The translations under genes and the position numbers were made by a program. From Lobosporangium transversale (Eukaryota; Mortierellomycota; Mortierellomycetes; Mortierellales; Mortierellaceae): a stretch of DNA of 64,000 nt. Below, piece after piece: positions 13,439 to 27,291 of the stretch (position 1 is the stretch's first letter; every line of letters starts with the position of its first letter). Where the stretch lies: NCBI RefSeq assembly GCF_002105155.1, contig NW_019029038.1, positions 62,001 through 126,000 on the forward strand, written 5' to 3'. The notes below the pieces were generated by a model. The model saw only the letters and a list, made by a program, of their open reading frames with translations, was not told the origin of the DNA and did no database searches.

Positions 13439-16032
13439 TTAGTTATTGTTAATCTCTTTCAAAACTCTGTCTACAACTATATCTCGTCGCTTGACATCAA
13501 GAGTAGATCGAATAGGTTCTGTTCCGACCACAGAATCCCTTAATGCCTGAACGTACTCGTCCAATTTCTCAGGATTCCACTCCAAAAGTACGTTAGTGCT
13601 CTCACCACCTTCACCTCCTGTGGAAACTACAGGCACCTGCAAAAACCCAAAAAGATCTCGAAGATTTTTCCGTAGCATCAAGTTGCGCATTTTTTCTTCT
13701 GCGTGTACATGTTGCAGCTTATCGAATCTATATTGTAAATCCTGGCCTGGTGCTCCAGCAACGTGTGTACTATTCATATTTGAGTTCGATCCACTTGATC
13801 CTGCTAAAGCAAGGGTTCCACTGCTATTGCTTCCAGCCAGTTGTTGCTGTAATTGTTGATTTTGCGTTGACATTGCTAATATATAGAACATAAAAGAGGG
13901 TATAGCAGTTGGTATCATTATCTCATTAATCAAGGGTTGCTAGGAAAAAGGATGATGACATCTGCCTTTGTGCACATACCTTGAATAATACCTTCCTGGT
14001 TGGCCAACTTGGCTTGCAGATTTCGCACGATTGTCTGCAGATCCTTAGAATCGTCAAGTAGTGGAAGGGGGGCTGATTTGGGTGATTGCTGCTGTTTGTC
14101 GTTCAGGCGATTGTGAACAGGCGATCCAGTGTTGAGGGCGATAGAGCCTGAAGATGTTGATCCTTGATGGGAACTAGATGCTTTGAGACTGGATGCATCG
14201 ATTCCCTATCCAAAGGTATGCATATCAATATACTCAATAAAAGCCATACACCACATAAATAAAATAAAAAATAAACAACACAATCATCTCTTTGCCATTA
14301 CAGAGTGAAGATCGAAGGTCAGACTTTTGGGGTTCCTTGCAGAGCCATCATTAGGATTTGTTCCACGCCCATTACTCTGACTGTAACCGCTACCACCAAA
14401 CCGATCCATGGATCCAATTGAGGGTGATGGGCTACTAGCAGATGTAAAAAGGTTGCTAGATGGATTATCGTTGATGGTTGAATTGTTGCTGTTGTACCGG
14501 CTTATCCCTGGTAGCTTTTGTTTGACTTCACTATTACCAGAGGCGCTACCGAGTATAGAATTAGATGCAGTCACTCCAAGGCCTCCCAAAGTACGGATGG
14601 GCATATTGCTCAGGTTGGTAAGATTGTTAATGCTATTGCCAGTAGAGTTCTGCCTCCTCTTGTTCTTATCTAGGGTCATTAATAGCCTCCGTCGCTGCGA
14701 CTCAGCCGCGGACTCCTTGGGTGCTTTGCTGACGCTCTTCACTTTTTTTCGTTGCCCCATGGACCCACCACCAGATATGCTAGTTGAGCTGCCCAAGACT
14801 GCTTCCGAATCATCTACATCAATCTCTTCAGAATCAGAGTTCCTCTCCCTCCGCCGCCGCTCAGTTGTATCTACCGAGCGCTTATTCTTAGAATGGCTTC
14901 TAGAGCCTGCTGTTGAAGAAGAACTTGAGGACGCATTTGACTTGCTGTTATTGCTGCGGCGACGATCATCTTCCGATCCATATTCCGCGGTTGGATCCAG
15001 CATCTCGTTATCTGAGATTGATGACTCTTCGTCGTCTTCAGCCTCATGATCCCCATCACCATCATCCTCGTCATCATTCTCATCATCTGTTGACAACTCT
15101 CGATATGATTTACTGCGCTTAGTTAAGCGATGATAAGCCGAATCCGACTTGGAGACTTGATTCTGCTGCGCCTGCGTCTTCTTAAGAATTCTGTTTAATG
15201 CACCAATATCCCTGTGAATATCACAGTATAAACTGTTGTTTTTGCCCTTGGTCATAAGGTCTTCTTTCTGTGCGCAGGTAACATGCATGGCTCTGAGGCA
15301 ATTATCGATGCTGCACACGGAGCATATACCAAAATCAGATTTGCAGAGACAACAGATTTGCTTTTGAGCCAAGGATGAGTTAAAGGTGATGGGGTCCTCG
15401 TTGTCGTTTAAGCTTGGGTGAGCGCGTGCACATGCAACATGGATGTATTGGTTGGGAGCTGTGGTGCGTTTGAATGCCCCTGTACGTTGTGGACAACAAC
15501 AACTTGGCTATTGGAACTCAAAAGAGGGTAGTAAAAAGACTATTAGATTTTTGATGTACATACGAAACAAACTCTAACTGCTGTGATCATTTGCATAAGC
15601 TAGTACCGTGTTGGCTACAGGAATATGATCCTCACATCTCTGGCAGTACCAATTGCCTTCTGGAACAACCTCGATACCGTAACACTTTTGGTGCACCGGT
15701 ATATCACAATCTACAAATGATTTAAAAACGGAAATGAGAACTACGAAAAAGATCCTGCTTTATTGCATAACACTATAAGCACAAGCACAAGCACACTTAC
15801 CAGGGCCATCACAAAAAAGGATAGGATTCTTTGTGAGAGACTTTCCTGACCCACAAACGAGACAATCGGTCTGTAGAGTAAAATCAAAATAAAAAAGATC
15901 AGGAACAGTAATAAAACATTACTGTTACACACCAAGAAAGAGGGCAGAGTGCGTGACCAAAATCATCTCCATTTCCATTCGACATCTTACCTCTGCTGGA
16001 GTGGAATGAGGACTTGATCCGTTGCTCGACAT
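13439..16032 (-). CDS. AF10/BRPF-type PHD finger plus extended PHD chromatin protein
   Basis: Predicted nuclear histone-reading protein of 694 residues. Six exons keep phase: 16032-15991, 15870-15801, 15710-15607, 15507-14302, 14205-13980 and 13875-13439. The N-terminal PHD finger (~residues 15-72) starts [14 protein letters not shown] and continues [20 protein letters not shown]. An extended PHD follows (~75-170), with [39 protein letters not shown] and a final CDIH. This pairing is typical of the AF10/AF17, BRPF and JADE families. The middle is long, disordered and rich in Ser, Asp/Glu and basic clusters. The C-terminal ~220 residues contain Gln-rich and coiled-coil-like stretches, which suits the AF10 layout better than BRPF (no bromodomain or PWWP is seen). 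The exact target cannot be read from sequence. Confidence 0.85.
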
Positions 16033-16082
16033 GTTTTAATAAAAAGACAAGGAACTTGAAAATAATAACAACGATAATAAAT

Positions 16083-16086
<4 letters not shown>

Positions 16087-16128
<42 letters not shown>
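16087..16128. repeat. (A)42 homopolymer
   Basis: An uninterrupted run of 42 A residues lies upstream of the PHD-protein start. It is one of the longest of more than 35 such runs in the window, all outside inferred coding exons. Confidence 0.95.
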
Positions 16129-16131
<3 letters not shown>

Positions 16132-16135
16132 TGTA

Positions 16136-16360
16136 TTAGACATATGAAGCTTCTTTGCTTCTAGTCCCTTTTTTCCCATAACGAACTAATGGTGCGCGTG
16201 GTACAACTGGTACAATAGATTTATCAGTAAGGGAAATCGTCATTGCCTATAAGAAAAAAACCTCCATTAGTGAACTTTTCTTAAATATATTTTCCCTTAC
16301 GATTTTAGCGAAATCAGCCCTCTTAATTCCAGACGTGAATAAACCAGGCCAGATGGTATA
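16136..16360 (-). pseudogene. 3' end of an unidentified gene, possibly cut off by the neighbouring mobile element
   Basis: On the minus strand an open segment ends in ...GIKRADFAKI at 16301. A donor GTAAGG follows, then a 54-nt intron with acceptor TTATAG, then an in-phase exon 16246-16136 reading AMTISLTDKSIVPVVPRAPL and ending in a stop at 16136. This looks like the last two exons of a real gene. No upstream exon or start is visible before the TIR element begins at 16592, 230 bp away. I do not recognise the family. Either the gene was truncated by the insertion, or this is a short gene whose first exon I failed to see. Confidence 0.35.
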
Positions 16361-16591
16361 TGTATATCAAAAGTAGGAATAAGATAAAATGGTTCCAGGA
16401 CAAAAATCAAATAATATGAACGCTCAACGACAAGGCACAAAAAGGTCGGAAATGAGATTTGTATTCTCCAAGGAAACAATCAAAGAGAAAAAGGAAAGAA
16501 AAAGGAGATATTACATTGGTGGTACATTTTTATATATCTAAATTCCCGTACAGCCCTTAAAGAAATGCACTTTTTAGTTCCACCTGTGCCT

Positions 16592-16868
16592 TAGGCTCGT
16601 CACCATCCTGAGGTCCGAAGCCACGTGCAGCGAATGAACGTGTTAGTCTACAAGGCGGAATTGCCATTTGTGACCGCTCTTGCCGGAGGCTGTGGTAGTT
16701 TCTAGACGAGGTTTCAAGAGGTGGGCTCGCCTATGACTACTAAAAGGCTTTCCACAAAGAATTCTCCTAACTGTGGTTCGACAGAATATCCCCATTAATG
16801 GATACTGAATGTAATGAAAATTAAATAGCTATAGTTCGCTTTACCTAACCATTAATGATTAGCCACAA
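16592..16868 (+). repeat. left terminal inverted repeat (277 bp)
   Basis: Inverted copy of 18106-18382. Identity is lost abruptly after GCCACAA: the left copy continues TAAGTATAG and the right copy GCGTTG. A diverged solo copy of its middle section occurs at 55296-55400. Confidence 0.93.
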
Positions 16869-17006
16869 TAAGTATAGAAGATTTTCCTTCTAGGCTTTCT
16901 TCTAAGAAAAGTCTTTCATCGATCATGCCATCCGAGGAAATCATGTCCTCTTGTTACTTTTTCTTATCGCATCTCGAGTTTTACGGGATTTATACCATAG
17001 CCTTTT

Positions 17007-17167
17007 GCGCCATCCAGAGGAAGTAGTTAGAATCACCAGAGTTCATCGCTCAAACCAATAAAATTCGGCTGGTAGTCAGCCAACTCTCAAAACGTGATAC
17101 AAAATAACGCCTTGACTCTTCAATAGAGTTACGGTAGCTACTGAGACGCAGAATAGATATTCTCGTC
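17007..17167 (+). repeat. dispersed repeat, copy 2 (inside the TIR element)
   Basis: Same family and orientation as 11156-11322. On the minus strand it lies downstream of the primase motifs, so it may be a remnant of a later part of the same protein. Its frames are too broken to name. Confidence 0.7.
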
Positions 17168-17399
17168 ACGGACTCAACCTTGCGTACAATAGCATTTCAT
17201 GATAGCTCCTGCCACAAAAGGCCGCCAAACACCCAGCTGTTGCATTAGCGTGCCCAAATGCATACGCCAATATGCACCTATGGCCACGGTGGACGGCATT
17301 TAGATGTGGCAATAAAGAGCGTCTGTCGTTGAGTAGTTAATGATTTGTTGGAAAAATGGCTCATCTTTCCAGCTCAACGCCCTGGTAACACACTTCGAT

Positions 17400-18040
17400 G
17401 AGTAGTTACGCACATAGAAACATGGACCAAAAATCGGTCGAGGCCAATACTGATTCGATGTGTGTTTGTTGCTGTATAATGTTCATGGAATGACGGCCTC
17501 ACAATGGAACTCGAACCCTTCAGTACGTCTATTTTAGTACCAAGTTCTTCTTTAATGCCTTTGCAACAAACAATACGTTGTTTTCGTGCTCGGCATGCTA
17601 GTGTCGTCCACCAGATGCAGTCTGTTGAATTGATGTGGTTTCCCGTGACCCTAGCTCCTTTACAAAGCTGTCGAAGGCAAGCTTTCCACAACGGACACCG
17701 ACATTGAGATCTTCGGGCTTTAGCGCATCACAGTCCATGACAATTAAGTCGCTTGCATCACCTCTGACGAGAGCAATACCATTATTACCTATCTATCTCA
17801 AAAAACTCACTCGAGTTGCGAAGTGTTGCGCGCTGCCATACAATATGATCTTTTGCTTGCGTATTCTCGTTCCAAGTCAATTTGATGCCCATTGGCACAT
17901 ACTCCAAGTGGATGTATTTCTGTAACAAAGCCTCCATTCCTTTATATTTTTTATTAATAAATGCACCGTTTTCACTTTATATTTGAAGGAGGCGATTTGG
18001 TTATTTTTGAGTGGAGTTAATGCAAAAGTGGCAGAAGTCC
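17400..18040 (-). pseudogene. Prim-Pol (archaeo-eukaryotic primase) fragment, frameshifted
   Basis: Read on the minus strand in changing frames, this segment has the layout of a bifunctional DNA primase/polymerase N-terminal domain. It begins with an opening stretch LQKYIHLEYVPMGIKLTWNE. Next come NNGIALVRGDASDLIVMD with the acidic metal-binding pair DxD (DCDALKPEDLN, ~17.75 kb), then QQTASGGRH, matching the second primase motif (small residue-x-His). After a frameshift, TKIDVLKG...RPSF sits where these proteins have their IDxRG...PPS segment. At least two frameshifts and several stops make it non-functional. The family is inferred from motif order and spacing; a profile search was not possible. 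Such primases normally replicate plasmids, viruses or mobile elements. Confidence 0.6.
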
Positions 18041-18105
18041 AGTGAAGGATCCTAATCTTCTTAGTCATTGCTGTCGGAGGATATTCCCTGAACTTTATAC
18101 AACGC

Positions 18106-18382
18106 TTGTGGCTAATCATTAATGGTTAGGTAAAGCGAACTATAGCTATTTAATTTTCATTACATTCAGTATCCATTAATGGGGATATTCTGTCGAACCA
18201 CAGTTAGGAGAATTCTTTGTGGAAAGCCTTTTAGTAGTCATAGGCGAGCCCACCTCTTGAAACCTCGTCTAGAAACTACCACAGCCTCCGGCAAGAGCGG
18301 TCACAAATGGCAATTCCGCCTTGTAGACTAACACGTTCATTCGCTGCACGTGGCTTCGGACCTCAGGATGGTGACGAGCCTA
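18106..18382 (-). repeat. right terminal inverted repeat (277 bp)
   Basis: Inverted copy of 16592-16868, ending ...GGTGACGAGCCTA. It forms the upstream flank of the D-2-hydroxyglutarate dehydrogenase gene. Confidence 0.93.
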
Positions 18383-18436
18383 CCTTGTTCGGTATGTGTT
18401 GGTCGATAAAATTAAAATGCAACTTTCATCAACAGC

Positions 18437-20804
<2,368 letters not shown>

Positions 20805-20866
20805 GCGAAGCATAAATTTTTACAGCAAATAAAAAATGTATGCTGCAGATTATAAAAAAAAAAGAT

Positions 20867-22174
20867 CTATTCAAATATGATAGAGGGACCTGGCTCGAAA
20901 GTACTGTCGCCAACCCTTCGGGCCAGAATCCCTTGGCTAAAGAAGCCCTGATCATTCCAAGATTTCATTTCTGCTCCAGAAAAGGGCCCGAAAATTTCAT
21001 CGGCATCCTGATCTTCGGACGGATTTGCCCATTTATATTCCCAGCTGACGGTGCTAGCAAATAACGGATCATCCTCCAGCATAGCCTGTGCCTGTTCTCC
21101 CGGCTTCAAAACTGGTGTCCCGACTTCCCAATCATCAGCAATGATATCCACCTTTCGTAGTAACCTGACTATCTGCTCATATGTCTCCTCATAGATATCA
21201 AAGTGACCCATAGCCATCATTCGATCGCTGAGGTCGGTCAGTTTCTCAATCAGCTTTTTCCTCTTATCCCCCTCAACATCTGGCGAGACAACAGAAGTTT
21301 CAGGCACATCTTCGTCCATGGCTTTGTTCTTCTGCCAGCCCTTCTTCTTAGGGTGGTTCTTGGCGCCCTTTGACCCCGCCTTTTTGCCTCCGCCAAGCCG
21401 TTGCAGCGCTTCAATGACTGTCTCTGATGGCCTTAATATGTTCACCAGCTCTAGATAAATATCTTCCTTTGACATGGCTTTGGCTGCTTCCTCCTTTTCC
21501 TCGGTCTGCGCTTGCTTTAATTTACGTTCGTGAGCCACTCGTGCTGCTTCGATCTCGTTCCTAGAGACGCCCTCGAGCCACACATCATGAAAGCGCTCTG
21601 GGTCGAGCTTACGGACAAAATTGCCATTCTCATCAATCTCTCCTTCCTCTAATTCAGCTTTCATATTCAATGCCTCAATCTTCGGATTGCCTTCAGAGTC
21701 AAACTCATTTTCATCCAGTACATTCAAGTCCAAGTCCTCGCCCTCGATTTCGGACCGGTCAAACGCCTTGCTCTTGCCTTTGCCACTCAAGGCAGCCTTC
21801 CTTTTCTTTTCGATCTTTCGTCGTTCAATTTCATCTGGATCTGCAAACATGTCTTCCTCTTCTTCTTCCACAGTAATAGCTTCTCCACCTTCTGCAGTGA
21901 AAATCTCATCAACGGGTGTCTTTTTCTTCTTGAGATCCATTGCTTCATCGTCGCTGCTTTCCCCTCCCGAGCCATACTCGACTACAGTGACACCCCCTCG
22001 TCTTGTCTTACGCGTCTCCAAAAGATCTGAATCATCAATCTCTTCGAGCGAATCGATTGAACCTTCCCTGCCTCTTCCACCACCAAACCGGACGCGTTTT
22101 GAAGATCTAGAAGGCCCTTCATTGCCTTTCTGCCAATCTTCGCTGGTCGATCGCTTGTTGTTGCTAGCTGACAT
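20867..22174 (-). CDS. LIN1: Lin1/CD2BP2 homologue with C-terminal GYF domain (U5 snRNP-associated)
   Basis: Intronless gene of 435 residues. The family (human CD2BP2/U5-52K, yeast Lin1) binds U5 snRNP proteins before tri-snRNP assembly and leaves before splicing. The N-terminus has the family block SKRVRFGGGRGREGS followed by SLEEIDDSDLLETRKTRRGG. The middle is acidic and lysine-rich. A family helix around residues 185-270 contains LDPERFHDVWLEGVSRNE and YLELVNILRPSETVIEALQR. The GYF domain is at the extreme C-terminus (~375-435), with SWEYKWAN and IFGPFSGAEMKSWNDQGFF. The gene is divergent from RIC1 (263 bp shared 5' region) and convergent with the dehydrogenase. Lack of introns is unusual for this window. 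Confidence 0.92.
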   Translation of the reverse strand: MSASNNKRSTSEDWQKGNEGPSRSSKRVRFGGGRGREGSIDSLEEIDDSDLLETRKTRRGGVTVVEYGSGGESSDDEAMDLKKKKTPVDEIFTAEGGEAITVEEEEEDMFADPDEIERRKIEKKRKAALSGKGKSKAFDRSEIEGEDLDLNVLDENEFDSEGNPKIEALNMKAELEEGEIDENGNFVRKLDPERFHDVWLEGVSRNEIEAARVAHERKLKQAQTEEKEEAAKAMSKEDIYLELVNILRPSETVIEALQRLGGGKKAGSKGAKNHPKKKGWQKNKAMDEDVPETSVVSPDVEGDKRKKLIEKLTDLSDRMMAMGHFDIYEETYEQIVRLLRKVDIIADDWEVGTPVLKPGEQAQAMLEDDPLFASTVSWEYKWANPSEDQDADEIFGPFSGAEMKSWNDQGFFSQGILARRVGDSTFEPGPSIIFE

Positions 22175-22437
22175 TGTATTGGTACAGAGGAGCGTATTTG
22201 AGTGCAGGATTCATAAGACATGTGTGCCATTGGGCATTTAGGCGCTGAGAGCATCATTTCCTATAGCTAAGCCACGACGGCTAAGTTTGTCTGTGTGTGC
22301 GCATTGTTCATCAAGTTTGCTGGCATCTTGCCATCTTATTTTTTCTTCTATTTGACCTGAGAATAGTCAAGTACCCTCAGAAGGCTCATTAAAAAACTCA
22401 TTACGTCAGAAGGGAAGATTAACCAGCAACGCAGGCG
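22175..22437. promoter_or_regulatory. divergent promoter region of LIN1 and RIC1
   Basis: These 263 bp separate two divergent start codons and must hold both promoters. A palindromic CRE/ATF-like TTACGTCA lies at 22401-22408, 30 bp before the RIC1 ATG. Nothing else distinctive is seen. The role of the site is inferred. Confidence 0.5.
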
Positions 22438-24525
22438 ATGTACTGGGCCACCGGAAGTGCTCGAGTTCTGGCCGTGGAGCCCTCGTTGCTGAAGCGAAGC
22501 TCAGATGGCGAGGATGAGGAGCTTGAGCTGGTCCTTCCAGTGATTGCCTCGGATCATAATATCAGTAGCAACGATATCGAAACTAACACTCAGAATGGTA
22601 TCCAGTCACGCATCATCAAGGGCACGGGTAGCGGTATCGTAGACATGGCACGGAACGAGCAGGGTTCCTTATGGGCGACCATTACACGCGAGTCCATTCA
22701 ACTGTGGGTTCATCGGGTATGCCCTTATTGACACATACTGAGTAGTTGGATATCGGATGTGGGCTTTTTCCTTTTAAGATGAAAAGGATGCTAATATGGC
22801 TTGTTTGTGTTTCAACTGACTTGGATCATCCAGCCTGTAGGCGTCATCTCTAAGGTCGTCAGAACTCCTAAATCCCTTTTAGACCATGGCGCAAACCAAC
22901 GCGTGCTTTGGAAGCCCGACTCGACGATGCTGGTCGTTGTTGTAAGTAGAACACATTTTTTTTTGAAGAAGAAAAAAAAAAAAAAAAAAAAAAAAAAAAA
23001 GCCTGTAAATATGCGTTTAATGATTTACATGGCCAACGATGCAGGAGTGCTTTGACAAACACCGAGACCTCATGTCATCTTCAGACAGAGCAAAGCTTTT
23101 TACACCTCTACAAAGTTGTATCACAAGGAAACGATGGTACACGCTACCAACTGACAAATAGCAAAAGCTATGCCTTGGGACCAGGTGAAGGCGTCGGCTT
23201 CCCAGATCTGTCCATCAAGTTTAAAATGACTATCAAGATGGACGCGGGCGTATCAAGGTATACACGGATGTCTTTTCTTTTATTTGTCTCACCTAAATCG
23301 CTGACTAGCTATTATATTCATCTCAATTTTTAACATTGGTATTTACCGATTTTTAGTCTCATTGGACTGGATTCAGATATTGTTGTTGCCACTGTTAATC
23401 CTCCAGCAGTTCAACTCATTCCATGGATGGGCAAAGTTGATGTCAAGACGTGTTTAATCCGTCATCTGAATTTTTTACTCGACAAATCCGTAAAAATTGT
23501 AGCGATGAGTCGTTTCCCAAAATCAACGACGCAAACATGGTGTATGTCTGATGGAAAAGCCTACATTGTGTATTATACCCCAAACATCTCCGAAACAGGT
23601 TCTCCAAGTTCGGTATGGAAAGAAGAGAAAAATGTTACTCTTGTCAGACACGTATATGGTGCTAAGTATGAAAGTTGCTGATGATATTAACCGGATTTGC
23701 CTTTATAGATACCATCAAATGGTGACAGTTGGTACGGGTTCTGCTTTCATGGCAACCCTGAGGGATTTGATATGCAAGACGCAGGTGTTGTTGCTGCGAG
23801 CAATCCTGAATATAGTCTCTTAGCAATTGGAACGCGCGGGTATGTTCATGTGGGATTGCTTAATTTCAACAGTTATAACTTCACATCCTAAGAAGAAAAA
23901 AATGCAATTCATCCATAATAGAGGCGATGTGCGCATTTTTAAATCAGGCGAGCATGCAGGACAATGGGTTTTTTCGCACAAGCTACCGTTGAAAGAGTCA
24001 CAGGGTTATAATAGCACTCATGATAAAATTTTATCTCTCGCATGGAACTCGGACGGAACGGCATTAGCTATTGGGCAGGGATCTCGCTGTCCCTCCATTT
24101 GGAGTGTATTCGGTCGACGACTCTTTCCTTCTGCTGCTCATGATATTCCAATCTTGTAAGACCAACATCCAGAATCATTTTCGATGCTTTATCTGGAAGC
24201 ATGGTAACAATTTTTGTAATAATCACTATGGGGTTTTTGTTTCATAGGAAAAATGCCAGTGAAGATCCATACTTGCAAGGGTCAAGAACACTCGTAAGAC
24301 ATTGTCAAAGTTATATCCAGGACATGATATGGGAATAATGAATCAAACTTTATAGCATCCAAACATCTAATGACTTGATTGTGCGTTTTTTTTTTTTTTT
24401 AGTTTTGGAGTGCAGGCAACATGGAACTCATTGTATTGGGTGCAGACGACTCGAGTTGTACGTGATACAATTTTCATACTTGATGCCTGAGCATAAATGT
24501 GTTGTGACCAATATTACTCATGTTA

Positions 24526-24556
<31 letters not shown>

Positions 24557-26591
24557 AGCCAATATTTATACTATCCCATGTGCAAAAGTTATACCTTCGG
24601 TCCAGAACCACCTTGTAAGTTATTCATTGCATTTTTTCTCCGTTATATGAAAAGGTATATAGTAAAAGCTCACTTTTTTAATCAACCTGTATGTTCATTT
24701 GTGCAATAGAGTTCTGCTCCACAGTGTTTATTGCATCTAAACGATCGCCTGTTAGTATACAGTGAAGGCCATCGACAGGATGTTTCATCAACAATCAATC
24801 CTGACACCTTTGTGTGGAATAATGTCATGGTGCCTGCTGTATATTTAAGTGACAACTGGCCGATCAGAGTAAGACTCGAGCTTTAGGGAGCTACTTATTA
24901 TACTCCTGTATTATTTAACCAATATTGAACGTCATGTACTTCATTTCATCTAGTATTCTTGTCTCAGTCATGACGGTCATTTTCTTGCCATTGCTGGACG
25001 ACGAGGTCTTGCTCATTATAATCTACATTCGTGCCGTTGGAGACTATTCGGTAACTGGCAACAAGAACAGTCTTTCAGGTGTCAGGGGGGTTTGGCATGG
25101 TTCAAAAATATTTTGATTGCTGGGTGTGAGACGATAGAAGATAAGCGCTCCGAGGTTCGTACAGATCTTACTGCTTAAAAAAGGATAAGAGTCTCAGAGA
25201 AACTTGAATACTTATACTATGGACACCATCATATTTTTAGCTACGACTGTACCAGCGCGAGAATAATTTGGACAACAACGATATCATCTTTACAGAGCAG
25301 TTTGAATCACGAATTGCCCACATCTCTGTCTGGCGATCATCTCTTTTGGTTTACACCTCCAACAATACCCTATACTGCTATTCCCTTGGAAGTGGTAGGA
25401 CGCTTTTTTTTTTTTTTTTTTTTTTTTTTAATACAGGAAAATCTGATTCTATCTAGCTACTTGGGCTGACACGCTTGTCATTAAATCCATGCTAGCGAAA
25501 CGCGTTGATTTACAGTTGATCTGGAAGACATCGCTTAAGGATATTGTGGAGTCGCCTACACTCTTGAAGTCTGTATCCATCTTGACATCTCAAAGTCCAG
25601 ATGGCAATGATGCTACCCATATTACGCTGCTCGTTGATGGCAAGGTCTATTTCCTTCGCCCAGAATTCTTGGTAAGTGGATAGTCTTGTTATGATTCATA
25701 AGGTCTTTTACTGGAGCTCTGGATTGACTTTCTTATCTTATTATTTTTATTTTAATTTTGGTCACTCAGTCTGATGGAAATGTGAGACTATCCTTCAGGC
25801 AGATCACAGATAAAGTCGAATACTACTGGATTACAAGGTCTGCTCACGATAATAATGACTATTCACTATGGGTTTTCAATGGCAAGACATTGAAGGTATA
25901 TATGCTCGGATATGGCTATGTTTCGTATAAGATTATCTGGCTTCATGGTTGATTTATATGTCTATCATTTTAGATGTGGTGGAATGTATTCGGACCTGGA
26001 AGCAGCGAAATGAGCCTAGCGACATTTGCAAAGCATAACTTCTTGGAAATGGATCTTGAATTTTATCCGCTAGGTATGATTAAATCCCAGTTGTCATTTC
26101 CTATGCCTATGATCGAGATTGACATTTCACTACTTTTTAGGGCTAAACATTTGCTATTCTATTTTTCGAGATAGCCATTCTCCCCGAGAGAGGCATCGTT
26201 TTGGGCTTAGAACCAGAGATTGCAATCCACAAACCTAAATCTATCGCCATGTTCAAAATGGCTACTAAGGTATTACTGAATCCCGAACTGCAATACTCGT
26301 TATTTGTTTCGAATACTAACTTTAGGATTTACAACTCCTTTCAACCTGACAGACGCATCTATTCTTGCAGACAATCCTTCGCCATGTATTGACGCATAAT
26401 GTTGATGGTGAATGGGAGGCATATGAGTTTGCAAAACATTACCAGGATTTAGGATACTTTGGACATGCTTTAGAAATACTTTTGCACAATGTTCTGGAGG
26501 ATGAAGCTGAATCCGGTATTGGCTTCGAGGAAGGTAAAGCCAATCGGAACGACTCAGTGGTCCCACCAGTTTTTTATCGCTCGTGCTTTAC

Positions 26592-26626
<35 letters not shown>

Positions 26627-27291
26627 TTGTTTAATATTTAGGCGCGGTCCTGCCGAGGGTTGTCAATTTCCTGCAGCAATTCCCCCATTATTTGGATGTT
26701 ATTGTATCCTGCGCCCGTAAGACTGAGGTTGCATTGTGGGAATATCTTTTTTCAATTGTGGGTGCTCCCAAGGAGCTATTTGAGGTATGTGATTTGGATG
26801 TGGGATAATGAAGCAAGGTCTTCTTATTCTAAAGAATATAAATTAATCAAGGCATTACTGGGTTTTCTGGTAGCAATGTTTGGCGGCAGACCAACTCAAG
26901 ACTGCAACATCCTATCTGCTTATCTTGCATACTCTCGAACCACTCCAGACAACAAGTCAAGATACTGTTCGGCTCTTGGAGAAGACTTTACAATCTGAAG
27001 ACTATGAGGTATAACCAGGGTATAAAGCTTTTTTTTTTTTTTTTCGGCAATGCATTAACTATTTTCAATCCTTTACTCTCCCAATAGCTTTGTAAAGAGC
27101 TTGTTCGTTTTCTAAATTCGATCGATTGTAAGTAAACTTTATCCAAGATTGAGGATCAAAAAAAAAAAAAAAAAAAAAAAAAGTTAATAGAATGAAATGA
27201 GAAACTTAAACTGTTTCTTTTGACATGACATATAGCCACCGGTGCCACTCTCCAGCAAGCGCTTTCAATGGTGTCTGTAACGAGCGCATAG
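22438..27291 (+). CDS. RIC1: RIC1, subunit of the Ric1-Rgp1 guanine-nucleotide exchange factor
   Basis: Large WD-repeat protein that with Rgp1 activates the Golgi GTPase Ypt6/Rab6 for endosome-to-Golgi traffic. The start [15 protein letters not shown] is the conserved family beginning. The N-terminal half contains beta-propeller-like strands ([33 protein letters not shown]). The C-terminal RIC1 domain is well conserved: [79 protein letters not shown] and [13 protein letters not shown], with the stop at 27289-27291. At least fifteen introns interrupt it, several with long poly-A or poly-T runs. The identity is secure; the exon ends between 23.8 and 26.4 kb are approximate. Confidence 0.9.

Larger units (their letters stand above)
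16592..18382. mobile_element. 1.8-kb transposon with 277-bp terminal inverted repeats, carrying a broken primase frame
   Basis: The left end (16592-16868) and right end (18106-18382) are inverted copies of equal length, close to identical. Each starts TAGGCTCGTCACCATCCTGA and ends at ATTAGCCACAA. The ~1.24-kb interior carries a degenerate Prim-Pol (archaeo-eukaryotic primase) frame on the minus strand and a repeat also found at 11.2 kb. No transposase is recognisable inside. Three bases, CCT, flank both ends, but no longer target-site duplication is visible. Long TIRs recall MULE-class elements, but the class cannot be fixed without the duplication or the transposase. The right end lies 54 bp upstream of the D-2-hydroxyglutarate dehydrogenase ATG. 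Confidence 0.85.

Noticed and set aside
14408-15049. 213-codon open frame antisense to the PHD protein
   Set aside because: Shadow of Ser/Asp-rich codons of the sense gene; no start context or domain.
21621-22241. 206-codon open frame antisense to LIN1
   Set aside because: Shadow of the acidic N-terminal region of LIN1; poly-Ser composition, no family.
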